Source: Siphonodentalium dalli (lineage: Eukaryota; Mollusca; Scaphopoda; Gadilida; Siphonodentaliidae). Taken from it: a stretch of DNA of 64,000 bases. This document shows positions 12,601 through 24,600 of the stretch, piece after piece. The notes beneath the pieces were generated by a model. The model was given only the letters and a program-made list of their open reading frames with translations. It did not search any database and was not told where the DNA came from. The translations under genes were made by a program, and so were the position numbers. The stretch is taken from NCBI GenBank assembly GCA_032622095.1, contig CP136066.1, positions 60,728,609 through 60,792,608 on the forward strand. The letters are read 5' to 3'. Position 1 is the first letter of the stretch; each line of letters begins with the position of its first letter.

Positions 12601-15600
12601 AGACAACTGGTAATAATAGAGGATGGTCATTAACCATTACAAATAATCATGCACTCGATGTGTACGAAGTGATGTTGTAATGTTCAATACTAACATATGA
12701 CTATCATTAATATATTGTGATAGTCTTGAATGTGCAGTCCTCCTTAACATGTCCTTTTGATCTTCCACCAGCCTTGCAACAGTTTTGGCCAAAATGAAAC
12801 ATTAAATAACAGAATCACTATCTGTTGTTATATGCGGTAACGTAAAAAACAAAAATGACATACATTTTGAAATCCAGCAAATAAGATATCTAAATCGATC
12901 TCTGGTTTTGGGAAAGTGGGATATGAGTCCATGAGCAATCAAGGTTCACACATCATACTAACGTAACACGGAAATCATCATCGCACACACACAAAATGCT
13001 CTTTAATGACATAACATGGGACCACAAATGATGTCCATATAATGCAATCAGCGTGAACATAGGTTATAAATAGGCGTTATAGTGATCGAGAGGTTGCTGC
13101 TTTTATAATAGTCCGAGTTTCGGCTCCGCGTCAAACAAGAGAACAACACCGCATACCTACATGTATGCATATAAGTTGTTCTCGCCATATGTTGCTTGAT
13201 GTGCATGTTTTTCCATACATTGATATTTTAGTCTCGACTAATATGTGAGTTAAATTGTTGTGAATGTCAATCGGATTCATATATGTTACAAACAGAAGAT
13301 ATTGAGTTTCCGGGCTAGACTAATTGAAATTGAATCTTCTATATATCCGGCGGATATCATATCTGTATTAGTTCTTAGGGACGTGGGTCCGGACTACATG
13401 TATAGTAATATCTATCATGCTAATACATGTTGTTGATACATAGGTGATAGTGCTATAATCTCCACTGAATAAGTAATGAAAAACTGTAGGCTAGTAGCAA
13501 ATATAAACACAATTGAAATGGCGACAGTCATAAGGCAATTCACAATAAACAGTAGTCATTAGTCTTGATATATAGATATTCAAATTGTGTTTATGGTTTT
13601 GTCTATGGCGACTAGACCATATCACGACATACATTGTATTCTTATGGGTGGCGGAAAGACAGCGCCGATCTTACCGCGGAATCAATATACTCAGTCCACA
13701 CATAAACCACCTACCCACCCCCAAACTGGCACCGATATTCAAAAGTTATTTTCACTTCATATCAGTGTTGCTGATCCGGATTCATAACACCTTCGTCGTT
13801 GATCTAGTGTTTTATGGGGATGCAAGTAACTGAGTGTAAGTGAGAGTGATGTAATCAACTCAAAATCACTGGAATATAGTGTTGTGTTCTTGTTCACCCA
13901 GTAGAGTCCTTTGCGTTCCTCAAGAAAACCTGGACATGCCATGCTCAAGTGCCCATTGCTGTAAATGCATAGATTCACATTGTATGACTCATATTCAATG
14001 ACAATGTGGGAATTATAAATGTATTTCTCAGATCCATCTGTCTCTATGTCTATAAACATGTCGTCACTGGAGTCATGTTTTACCTTTAGACACTGAACGT
14101 TAATTTAATGGTTGGCTATCAGAGCCATGTAGTTTTTTATGATTGATAAAAGCAAATGTTCCTCATCTTTATGAAGATAACATATATGTTGATGTTATTC
14201 CATTCCAAGATATTATTATTGAAAAGTTAACTATCGCGTGATACCTGCAATCAACTACCGGCACTAGAGCGAACAAACAAACCATTTGAACGGTTGTTGA
14301 AAACATCTGGCACTTCAACAACAAATCCAGCGCAAAGCATCACAAAAGGACGTCTCTTCTCTGGCTGTTGTACTTCTTCGCAAAATTGAAGTGACATCCA
14401 TATTATGGGATACCATCTTGTATTTTGAGATCCCTCTGATAGCGAGTGTGGTTCTCACATAATTATGTCGCACAAAATGACTTCTACAACTGCGCATTTG
14501 TTGTTTTGTTCTTGGTTACGTTTCTCAGAGGTACCATTGTGCGCAATGTTATAACTTTAGAGATGAGGAATGTTGAGTTTTGTGTTTATTATTTCGCAAA
14601 TTTAAAGATATGTTAATGACAGAACTACTATTTCATATGACTAATGTAATGAAATGGATGTAATGAATCGCCAATATATATACCACTGGAGACGTTATAT
14701 TTGTACTATTTTCCCGTATTTGTTTTCGCAAAGTGTTATAAATTCGAGACATGACAAAGCTCATCTTATTTATTTTTTTTATATACTTGACTACCATATT
14801 TTGGTCTCCGTCATCACGCAAACAATAAATTGCCATTTAATAATGGAAACACACATTCTAGCTAATACATCGAATACGATATTACCATAAGAGACGTTCT
14901 TTGCCCGCATATCGTATTCGTTGTTCACAAAGTGTTGACATTAAACTTAACTGCCATGTTGGCCGCCGTTATGGCGCAATAGTGGGTGTGACTTCAAACT
15001 TTTGTTTCTTTATCGTATTCAGCACAAATGAAATCCAAAATGTATGCTCATTTCTTTTTAGCCTGTACTACAATCCCCCGTGGCCCATTTGTGTGGAAGT
15101 TTGTGACTGTAGGTGTGGTTAAGTTTTATGTCTAATTATTTCATCAATTGATAATATGGATTAATGCTGAATCTAATGTTTGATATGAAATATTCTATGT
15201 AGTCAGTACAATGATATACCGGTATAATATACCAATGGGGACGTTCCTTTTCTGTATTTGTCGTATGCGCGTTCACAAGTTTTAAAATTATAATTGGCTG
15301 CCATATTGAACGCCATCTTGGATTATGATTCTCTTCAAATAACAAATCTGGATGGCAATTTTCTTTGGTCAATTTGCATACATGTGTATTCTACATTAAA
15401 TAAAACAAAATATTGCGCATTATATGATCATTCGTGGTTCCAATCCAAGGCGACAACTTTAGTTAGAATTTTATGACATTGAATGGCGGAATAAATTTTT
15501 TACTATTATTTTACCAATTGATAAGATGTATTGTTGGTGAAACTAATGTTTCATATGAAATGCTATTCTATATGGTCATCAGACCTGTTACCCTCAAAAA

Positions 15601-18600
15601 ATATTTTCCGGGAGATTGGTCACTCGTTTCCTTGAGATTGGGGTCACCGTCCGGGAGATTTTGTAAAGTTTAAAATCTAGAACGCATGTTTCTTTTGATT
15701 TTTATCATACCATTTCAAGAGACCACGAGTCCTTCAACTTTGAATCATATCGTCGGCGTTTTGCCTGTCTTTCCGCAGAATCAGACATTTAAAAAATATA
15801 ATGTATTGTCGCCAATTTACTGAGACATATATAAATGACCATATATGAAAACAATCTGGCATAGTTAATATTAGTTTTATAACGTGAGGTTCATTCATCC
15901 TTTGTTTGTTAAAACATGTGGGTGACAAACCATTTATTGCCAGACTAATTACCCGCGGCACATTCAAATGGCAGCTACTCCAAGCTATCGTGTTATCATT
16001 GCGTAACAGCAGTGTCTGCACCATTGGTCATTAAAATAATATACATTTTATCACTGGGGGACGTTCCTTTTCTGGATTTTTCGTATGTCGCTTCACTAAG
16101 TCTTAAAATAAAAACTGAATGCCATATTGGACACCATCTTGGATTCTGATACTCTTCTAATAGTGAATATGGTTGGAAATTCGCACTTTACACTTATTAT
16201 GTGTGTTCTACACTAAATAAAAGGAAATACTACGCACTATTCTATCATTCTGGGATCCAATCCCCTGCGATGGCTATACTTAGCATTTTATGCAGACATT
16301 GGGGGAGGGTTAAGTGTTCGCCTATTATTGCAATATTTATAGGATCAGGAAAATAAAGTTAATACATGTACCTCCAGGTAGAAAATACTCCAGTCTTTCC
16401 AAACATACATGAAAATGACAAGATAAGTTCAATCCAGCGTGCTAGTTTTGTACAGAGTTGACAAGCGACAGTTTCTCTGAATTGTCATGATTTATTGACG
16501 CAGAACGTTACATTCTCCACGATGACGTCGTGAAATCTCAAACAAACCAGAAAAAATAAGAACGTTCCGATCAAGTATCACCATGTACCACATAATAACA
16601 AATAGAACGTTCTGTTTTTTGTGATGTGATTAACTGTTAACCAATGGTGTATACATGTAGCTGGTCACCCGCTGAAAACAGGCTAATATTTCGGTAGGGT
16701 ACCTTCACAAATAGTCTCACCATACATACTAGTAGCTGCCACCATTTCCAGTAAGGCTAAGAATCATTTTCATAAATGATATGTATTTACCTTCCAGAAA
16801 AAGTTGGTTTCAACTTGTTCTACCGAGGGTAGGGGTATCTCGAAAACTAAGGCCCTTTTTGGATTTGGCCGCTCCTCTACACAGTGAAGTACATTATTAA
16901 GAACAGGATTTATCTAAGAAATATATTCCCTGCATTATTTTTTCTACTTTACAAGGTTCCCTGTCAAACTTCAAAAAGTTCCCAGGTTTTGTTCTTGTGG
17001 AATATGATCTCTACAGGCGTTAGCCAGAGTAGAGATTCATGGCATGATCTAAGCCATTATAGGGTAAATAAGTAGGGGTCGCCCGGAAATTATTATTTAA
17101 AAAAAAAACATTCATAAGACCATACATGTAATTGTATGGTACATGTACCGGTATATGGAATATACTAGTATATTCACTCTGAATATATGCCCCTTGCTGC
17201 ACAAATGATATAACATGACACATTGAGCATGTAGGTATTGGGAGGGATAATGAAGCCCTGGCAGTATTTTTAATAAAAAACTATTGCAACATTACAATGA
17301 TTACATTAACCGCCAGTGATTAGTGATGCCGAATTGGTCAAGTTTGCATGTTTCTGTTGGTTATGGTACCCAGAAGGGATGGCTGCAGGGATTTTTTGTT
17401 ATGTTTCTGTTTGTTAGGGTACCCAGAAGGGATGGATGCAGGTATTTTTTTTTATGTTTCTGTTTGTTAGGGTACCCAGAAGGGTTGGCTGCAGGTATTT
17501 TTTTTATGTTTCTGTTTGTTAGGGTACCCAGAAGGGATGGATGCAGGTATTTTTTTTATGTTTCTGTTTGTTAGGGTACCCAGAAGGGATGGATGCAGGT
17601 ATTTTTTCGATGTTCCTGTTCACAATGGTTAGGGTACCCAGCAGGGATGTATGCAGGATTTTGGGACACCTGTTTTCTGACCATGATATGGCGAGTGAAT
17701 TTCTCAAAGACTGTAGGCCTGAGCTGGGGTGGGTATTGGAAGGGGTGTCTCCCTCAGATTTATGGGGGGTTATCCCCATAGAAAATTTGAATGCCATGCA
17801 TTGAGAGAGAATCTAAGGCTCTCTCAGCCTCTCTGAAGACTCACTATTTTGGAGGTGAATTTAAACCAGTTTATCAATACATGTACCAGTATTTAAACTT
17901 CCTTTTGAATTAAATCCAATAAATGTATATATTGTAATGGGGTTGATACTATCCATAGATTCATGGGGTATGATGGTCATAGGTATGTAAATATTGTACT
18001 GTCACTGTCTCTGCTTACCCGCCTTAGTGTATCCCTTGTGTCATTGGTCAATTCGATCACTCCTCATAAATACGGAAGACAACCAAATGGGTTTGCTGTT
18101 GGGGGGGGGGGGGGGACTATATCAAACAAAATAAGCAATAAAACCATAAGAGTATTTTTTGGGACTGAACAAATTGACTTGAAAAAAAAAATATTCTCAA
18201 ATTATTTTTTTTTGCCATTTCACGCCATACAATGTACCGGTACTAATTCCTATAAAATGAAAATAATTTTAGGAGCGAGATATCCATGGTGGCTGGGGGG
18301 AGATATCCAGAGGGAGATGATGTGGTACACTGGTACATGCAATGTATGATTAAATTATTATAGATTACACTGCACTTACAAAACCCAGAAACTGGAAATG
18401 TTCGACTTGTGGAAAAGGTTACGTAGGAAGAGGAGGACTTGCTCGACATTACCGTTTGGTTCCAAGTCATGGATCTATTGCTGATGTCCCAGATTATGAG
18501 AATGGACAACCAGAGAAAGGTACTAGTAATTAATCTTCGAATAATATCATTTGAGAAACACGTAAAACTTATGGTATGTGCCTACTAGTATTTTAAAGGC

Positions 18601-21600
18601 ACGTGAGGCTTTAGTTGTCGAAAATATTCGTATTTGTTATAATCACCGTAAACAGAAAAACATTAAAACGCATACAGTTTCGTTCATATATACCATGACC
18701 ATCACGTAAACAGCATGTTATCATAAAGACCTATGTACTATATTTTACCTAAGCAAGAGCCTGATTGTCTTACAGAAGATAGCACAATGCTACTGGCTAA
18801 TCACACTTAAATGGCATAAACGCTCTTTATTAGTTCCATATCAGGAATTCACCAACAAAGAACGCTCTTTATGTTTACCATCATAATATAAACAAACACC
18901 AGAAATGTAACTTTTTATGCTTTTGTTTACATAACAATGGTCAAACATTTGACAATAAGTTATAACATACTGTTTATGCGATATTTCTTATTTGTATACG
19001 GACAAAGTATGTCTACATTTTGATGTTCTTTCTGTTTGTGGCGGTTTTTGACGGGTGGAAATATTTTCACAGGATACCCACCGCCAAGGCCAACCGTACC
19101 TTTAATAATTTAAAACAGTAATGCCCTAAATAATCAACTATTTAACCACAGCAGAATTATGGGTAATTTTTCAGGATTTAGTAGGACATATGGCTTGTTG
19201 CCATTCATCTGAAAGCTCTCAATTTCAAGACTACAAATACTGCAGCTCGTTCGTGAATAAAATACAGATACAACTGAAGATCTGGGATATTATTTGTCTG
19301 AAATCTAGTCGAAATGCAATTTGTCTTCTTCGTACACTTTTGTTACTTTGTTGTTGGTTTTTAGCCAGGGTTTCCGCTAGGGGTTGGGGGAATGTGGCCT
19401 TATTTGGGGAGCACATATCAGGAAACAAATTTTGTTGTTTATCACTGAAAAGTAGCCATTTCCTTGCACTTGAGACAACCAGCAGGAACATTGAAGCTTC
19501 ATATAGAAACCAAATTAAAACAGATTGTCTTTCTTAGATATAAAGTTAATGAACTAAAAGCATGTAAGCACAATGCATACGACTTTTATATAAACAGTAG
19601 CAATATTAAAAGTCGACATTAAAGACTACCGCAGTTAGCAAAAGACACATTGTCACACTGTCTAGCAGTAACATGTGTTACGTCAGAGCAGAGCTCATGT
19701 CACGTGCTATACGTTCTACATGCCCGCTTTCTTTATATTTTGTTCACAGTACCAATCAAAATCCATTCCTCAGATGGAGATGACCTCATGCTGGAATTGT
19801 ATAATGGACAATTTTGTATTAATTGTATAGGGAATAAATACACCGATAATAACTATTAATATTATAATTGTTTTATTTTTAATTAAACATTTCTTTGATA
19901 CAGACCTTGTGTTGGGGGAAAAAGGTCTGCACTGTTCGTTGCAGCGACTGCCAAAACTCACCTGTGATCATGGCTGTAGCTCAGAATTTAGCCCCCCTTA
20001 ATGACTTACTGATGTATATGGCAAATTCTGAGGGGAAATAGTGGGTCAGAAAGTTGGGACTTATAGACAGAAATCTACGGTAAATTATAATACGAGAGGC
20101 TGATTACTACTAAACACTCGCATGACAAAGTGTTACCAGGATGGTGTAGACAATGTGCACGTGGTCCGCGCTACTGATCATGTCTTTACTCAGGAACCAA
20201 GTGCAGGATTCCTTGCAATCTGTTAATCATCACTGTTGGTGCTGAGCTAGGTCTGTGGCTATTTTGTGACCCATATTAAGTCAAGGTTGGGGAGGGGAAT
20301 GAGGCCGTTGGACGGCCGGCCTGCCGTAGTAGCGGAAACCCTGTTTTTAGCTCACCTGAGAAGAAGTCTCCGGTGGAGCTATAGTCATCACTCCTCGTCC
20401 GTCCGTCAAGAATCATCTTCTCCTCCAGAACCGTAAGACGGAATGGGTTCATAACTGGTGTGGATGTTCCCTAGGTGAATCACATTCAGATTTGTTCAAA
20501 TGAGGTCACCCGGTCAAATAGTTGCGAAGCTAGGACCATAACTCTTTCCCACCATAGTAATTCTTACAACGACTTCTTCTCAAATTTCATTGGGACGAAT
20601 GGGTTCATATTTGGTACAAATGGTCCTTGGGGGGGACTGTGATACAGATTTGTTCAAATGAGGTCACTGGGTCGATTGTGGGCAGAGCCAGTGACATAAC
20701 TCAAAAAAAATTAATACCTGTTCTATCCAGAAGCAGATAGATATATCTAGATTAGAATGATATACTAGTATGTCATCTGGCAGCTTGTGTAAACAACACT
20801 GCTAGCAATTTAAAACAAACTGCCTGAATTTATTGTGTCTGACATTTGCAGAATGAGGTCCCCAGAGGTTGAACTTAGTGTTGCTACCCTGTACAGCAGG
20901 CTAGCATCACCAAAACACCCTCCAGGGACCTAATTCTGCTTAGGCATTATCTTCTGGGAAGTATGTTAAGTATCAAATTGAAATTTTGTTTTAGTTACTT
21001 TTTGACTTTTTCCCTTCTGTCCAGTTTCTATGTCCCCATAATTTGCAGAAGATAAAATGCTATATAAATGATATACATTACATTATTATCCAGATGAAAT
21101 CATACCCTGATTTTTCAAAGAAACATTGGGGGGTATATTGGATTGAATTTGTCTTCTGTCTGTCAGGCGGTCCTTCCATCCGTCTGTCTGTTGGGATGTC
21201 TATCCATCCGCCTATCAACAATTGTTTTCTTGTGCATATTAAAGACCAAATATGTTTATATATTTCAGCGTGCATGTTCCCTAGGTGACTCACAATCAGA
21301 TTTGTTCAAATAAGTTCATCAGATCAAATAGGTGCGAAGCTAGGGCCATAACTCTTTCCCTCCATAGTAAATCTTAAAATAATTTCTTCTCAAGAACCAT
21401 TGAGCCTATACATGTATTAGCTTACATGTATATTTGGTATGGATGGCGCCTTGGGTGACCGGTTTCAGATTTGTTCAAATGGGGTCATTTTTAGGAAATG
21501 AGGTCCCCAGAAGGTGAATTCGTTGATGCTATTCCACCTTGGGGAATAGTGTCATTAAATTCACCTTTTGGGGACCTCATTCTGCAAAGGTCAGACACAC

Positions 21601-24600
21601 TAAATTATACAGACTTGGCTGTTCCAATATTATTTTCTTAACCACCACTTATCCAGGTGAAATCATACCCTATTGGATATTGGGGGGTATATTTATATTA
21701 CTAGATGAATGGGTCTCATACCGGTAGATGGGGATTCACATTTGTTCCAATAGGGGCAGAGATAAGAGATTTGACTCTCCTCTATCCTGCTTGGTACTGG
21801 TATAATAATATTGATTTCTAGGCAGCCTGGTGGGGGCAATGTTTGAGGCAATGGGGAAGGAGTGTAGAGGAGGTGGAGTTTTGACCCCCTACTTTGATCA
21901 AAATTTAAACAGTTGAAAATTTCATGCCTGGTATAACATTAGTTGTAGATTAGATGTTCACATCAAACATAGGTTATAATTGTTCTCATAGTTTGGTTTG
22001 ATTTTCCAACATGTATGTTTTTAAACCAACAGTCCATGTGTTCCTACTTCAGGTTAAACTGTTGGACCAAATTTGCCACAAATTTTAACTTTATGGGGTT
22101 AGTAATTTTCAAACGTTTGAGAGCTTGAAGTACTGGTACCAGTTGTAAAATTCAACCTAAGAGGGATGTGCAAAAAGATTTTTGTGAACTTAGTACTGTG
22201 GTATGGTTGTCTTCTTTAAAAGGTAAGAGGTTGGAGATTTGTCAGTGGTGTGAATTTCAAGTTGAAGAGCCCTGCTCATCTGAGAACCTCCAGCTATGTC
22301 CATGTTTAGAACTACTTGTCTTAAGTGATTGATTGATTGATTGTTTATTTTGTACAATATTTACAAACATAATGCTGACAGTGAATTATTCAGGAATAAA
22401 CATGATTATATTGTACAGTGATATTGTCACATACTGACTCTTGTAGTCTTCCGAGGTCCAGTCTTCTCAGTCTTAACAGTCTGGTGAGCGACCCACAGTC
22501 ATTGACTGTCTTGTTTCTATCCGAGCAGATATCAGCCATAGGTTGTCGGATCTAAATGAAATATCATATGGATGTTCAGCAATATCAGGACATTCAATGG
22601 AGTTTTCAACCGTTTTGTTCAGGATTTTCCATTCCAGGTTATTGATCTTTGTTTATCTGAAAATGTTAATTATTTTTCCGTTTGCCTTCAGGAGTATCTC
22701 AGCCATAGGTTATACCAGTAGGTATGCCCACACCAGGCGGTATGCCACATGGGGGGTATGCTATGCACCCGGTGACAGCCCAGCTCTTGGTATTGTTTTG
22801 TGTTGCGTACTGCCATACAAGGTGTATTATGCTAATAATTGTCATGTCCAATCCGATCAGATGGTCCCCATACCATCAAGATACAACAACAACATTTATT
22901 AAAAATGTGCTTTACTTATCAGAATCGATTTATTGCAACAAAATAATGCTATCCACTGTCAACTATGATATAAAATTTCCCAAAACTTGTCATTTATCAA
23001 CATTTTATTCAATAAAATATGGCTGTTTTTTATCAGTAAAGTATCACAATATTTTAACGTATTACCACTTGATTTTAGAGTTATCCATCTTCATCTGCAC
23101 TTTTGTCCGAGACCCTCCTTTTGACCACGTGTTTCTGGGCCACATATTATTACACATCTCGAGAAATAACAAACTTCAAAAATCTATATCTGATCACTCT
23201 GAGCATTGATGGTGGGTTCCGAGATTCGAATAAATTTTTTTTACCCCCGAAGCCAAAGAAATAGTAATTTAGGAGTGTCTGATCGGATTGAGTACCTTTA
23301 ATATGTTAAGATAGAAACAATAAATTAAGCAAACAATATACTTCAAAGCCATTTGCGATATACATGTATATCTACATACTAGTACATGTACATGTATATG
23401 TATATGGTTACAGTATGGGGTAATCGTACAAGCAAAAGATACGCTAATTAAACCATCTTTAACCGTTTTGTTTCCAGGGGTTTTAACTGATGTGAATGGT
23501 GTTCAGAATACGATGGAGAATAACATATCTGAAGACAGCACGACAACAGATTCGTTACCTCCGATCGCTCCTGTTGACCAGCCGTCTCCTGTCGAACCAC
23601 CGCCTGTCAGGAGGCCTGGAAGGCCAAGAGTGAAAAAGCGTGGTAGAATCGCTTATTATGGCCCAGAACGGAAGAGGCACAAAATTTCCAAACTACAAGA
23701 AGTAAATACATGTACCCCATTGATTTAAGGCCAAATAAAATAATAATTTCGTGTTCTCAGGCACCTCCCTCGTCACTGAAATATTATTTTAAAAAGCCTC
23801 GTCAAACATTAATTTCAACATTTGGAGTATGTTTTCCAGATTTCGAGAAAAAAAGTAAAAATAAATAGCCTACTCTCCCTCATCGTAAAATTGCCTGAGA
23901 ATACAGCTATTTTATTTTAATGGCCCAATACATGCATCCATTTCTTTTTGATCCCTTCCATGACTGGAGCTTCCTGAAATTTTGCGAAAACCATGTTCCA
24001 ATGCATACGCATTCTCTTACCGGTATGTATATGCGATATTCCCTATGGGAGACTCGCATACATAACAGAATGCAATGGCATAGGATCTTTAATGCTGCAT
24101 CAGCGCAGCTCCCGTCATGAAAAGGGATAACTGTGTAAAATGAATTCCCCCCCATTCAGTTCCACTAGTCTACATTGTTTATATTGAATTGTAATTCAAG
24201 AAGTATATTTGTCGCTGAAACACGCATTCTGTTCGGCTGAGGGCAGCTAACTTTAGTTTTCTATTCACCAAGCATCGGTCGCTGATCGGAAGACACATTT
24301 TGAATGGAGCAAGGTGTCATTGGCAACGTGCGTAAAGTGGTACCAGGAGTCTTGTAATCCAGTTAAATGTAACATTGTTTTCTATTAATACGGTTAACAG
24401 GAAGTTGTTCTCACGCTGTTGCGAGTATCCCGATGGAGTGCACCCAGAGATTTTGCATAATCGAAGTGACCAATGGATGCACATCACCATCTTCAACATC
24501 TAGGAACTTAAATCTGAGTCTAGGTCTCCCATAGAAGATGAGGAAATGCAGAATGAGGTCATCAGAGGATGAATTTGGTGATGCTAGCCCACTCTGCGGG

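Larger units (their letters stand above)
9682..17058. mobile_element. Giant fold-back (long inverted repeat) element 2
   Basis: Left sequence TAGATCATGTCATGAATCTC near 9682 pairs with the complement of gagattcatggcatgatct near 17040. Pairing continues with CAAAACCTGGGAACTTTTT (near 9732) against 16970-17000, then 10557-11340 against 16040-16880 almost without a break (gaggagcggcc, ctaccctcggtagaacaag, agcctgttttcagcgg, atagaacgttct, ttcactattagaagagtat). Further in, the arms consist of diverged sub-units marked by 'ccaagatggcgtccaatatgg' and 'aatgtcataaaatt': about three on the left (11090-12090) and more on the right (14300-16030). No transposase was found in the 12.1-14.3 kb centre. A 529-bp MITE (9822-10350) interrupts the left arm. 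No target duplication was resolved. Confidence 0.75.
9607..18363. other. Intron 1 of the ZNF839-like gene
   Basis: 8.76 kb intron bounded by GTAATT and TTATAG. It is almost entirely occupied by fold-back element 2 (about 9682-17058), followed by a 52-bp minisatellite (17341-17665) and AT-rich DNA with a 15-nt G run near 18102. No exon was recognised within it. Confidence 0.8.
18520..23477. other. Intron 2 of the ZNF839-like gene
   Basis: Holds MITE G copy 2, a fragment of MITE D, a 978-bp hAT element with target duplication, mollusc-type dispersed repeats, a family C double-palindrome element and one family K MITE. About 21640-22840 shows only diffuse repeat-like sequence, including the block 22370-22520 that recurs inverted at 50510-50640. 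Confidence 0.7.

Noticed and set aside
17323-17804. Repetitive small protein frames with RVPRRDG units
   Set aside because: They arise from the 52-bp minisatellite, whose period is not a multiple of three.
22543-23209. Overlapping plus-strand open frames
   Set aside because: They run over MITE K copy 1 and flanking repeat; the same frames are broken in the other K copies.
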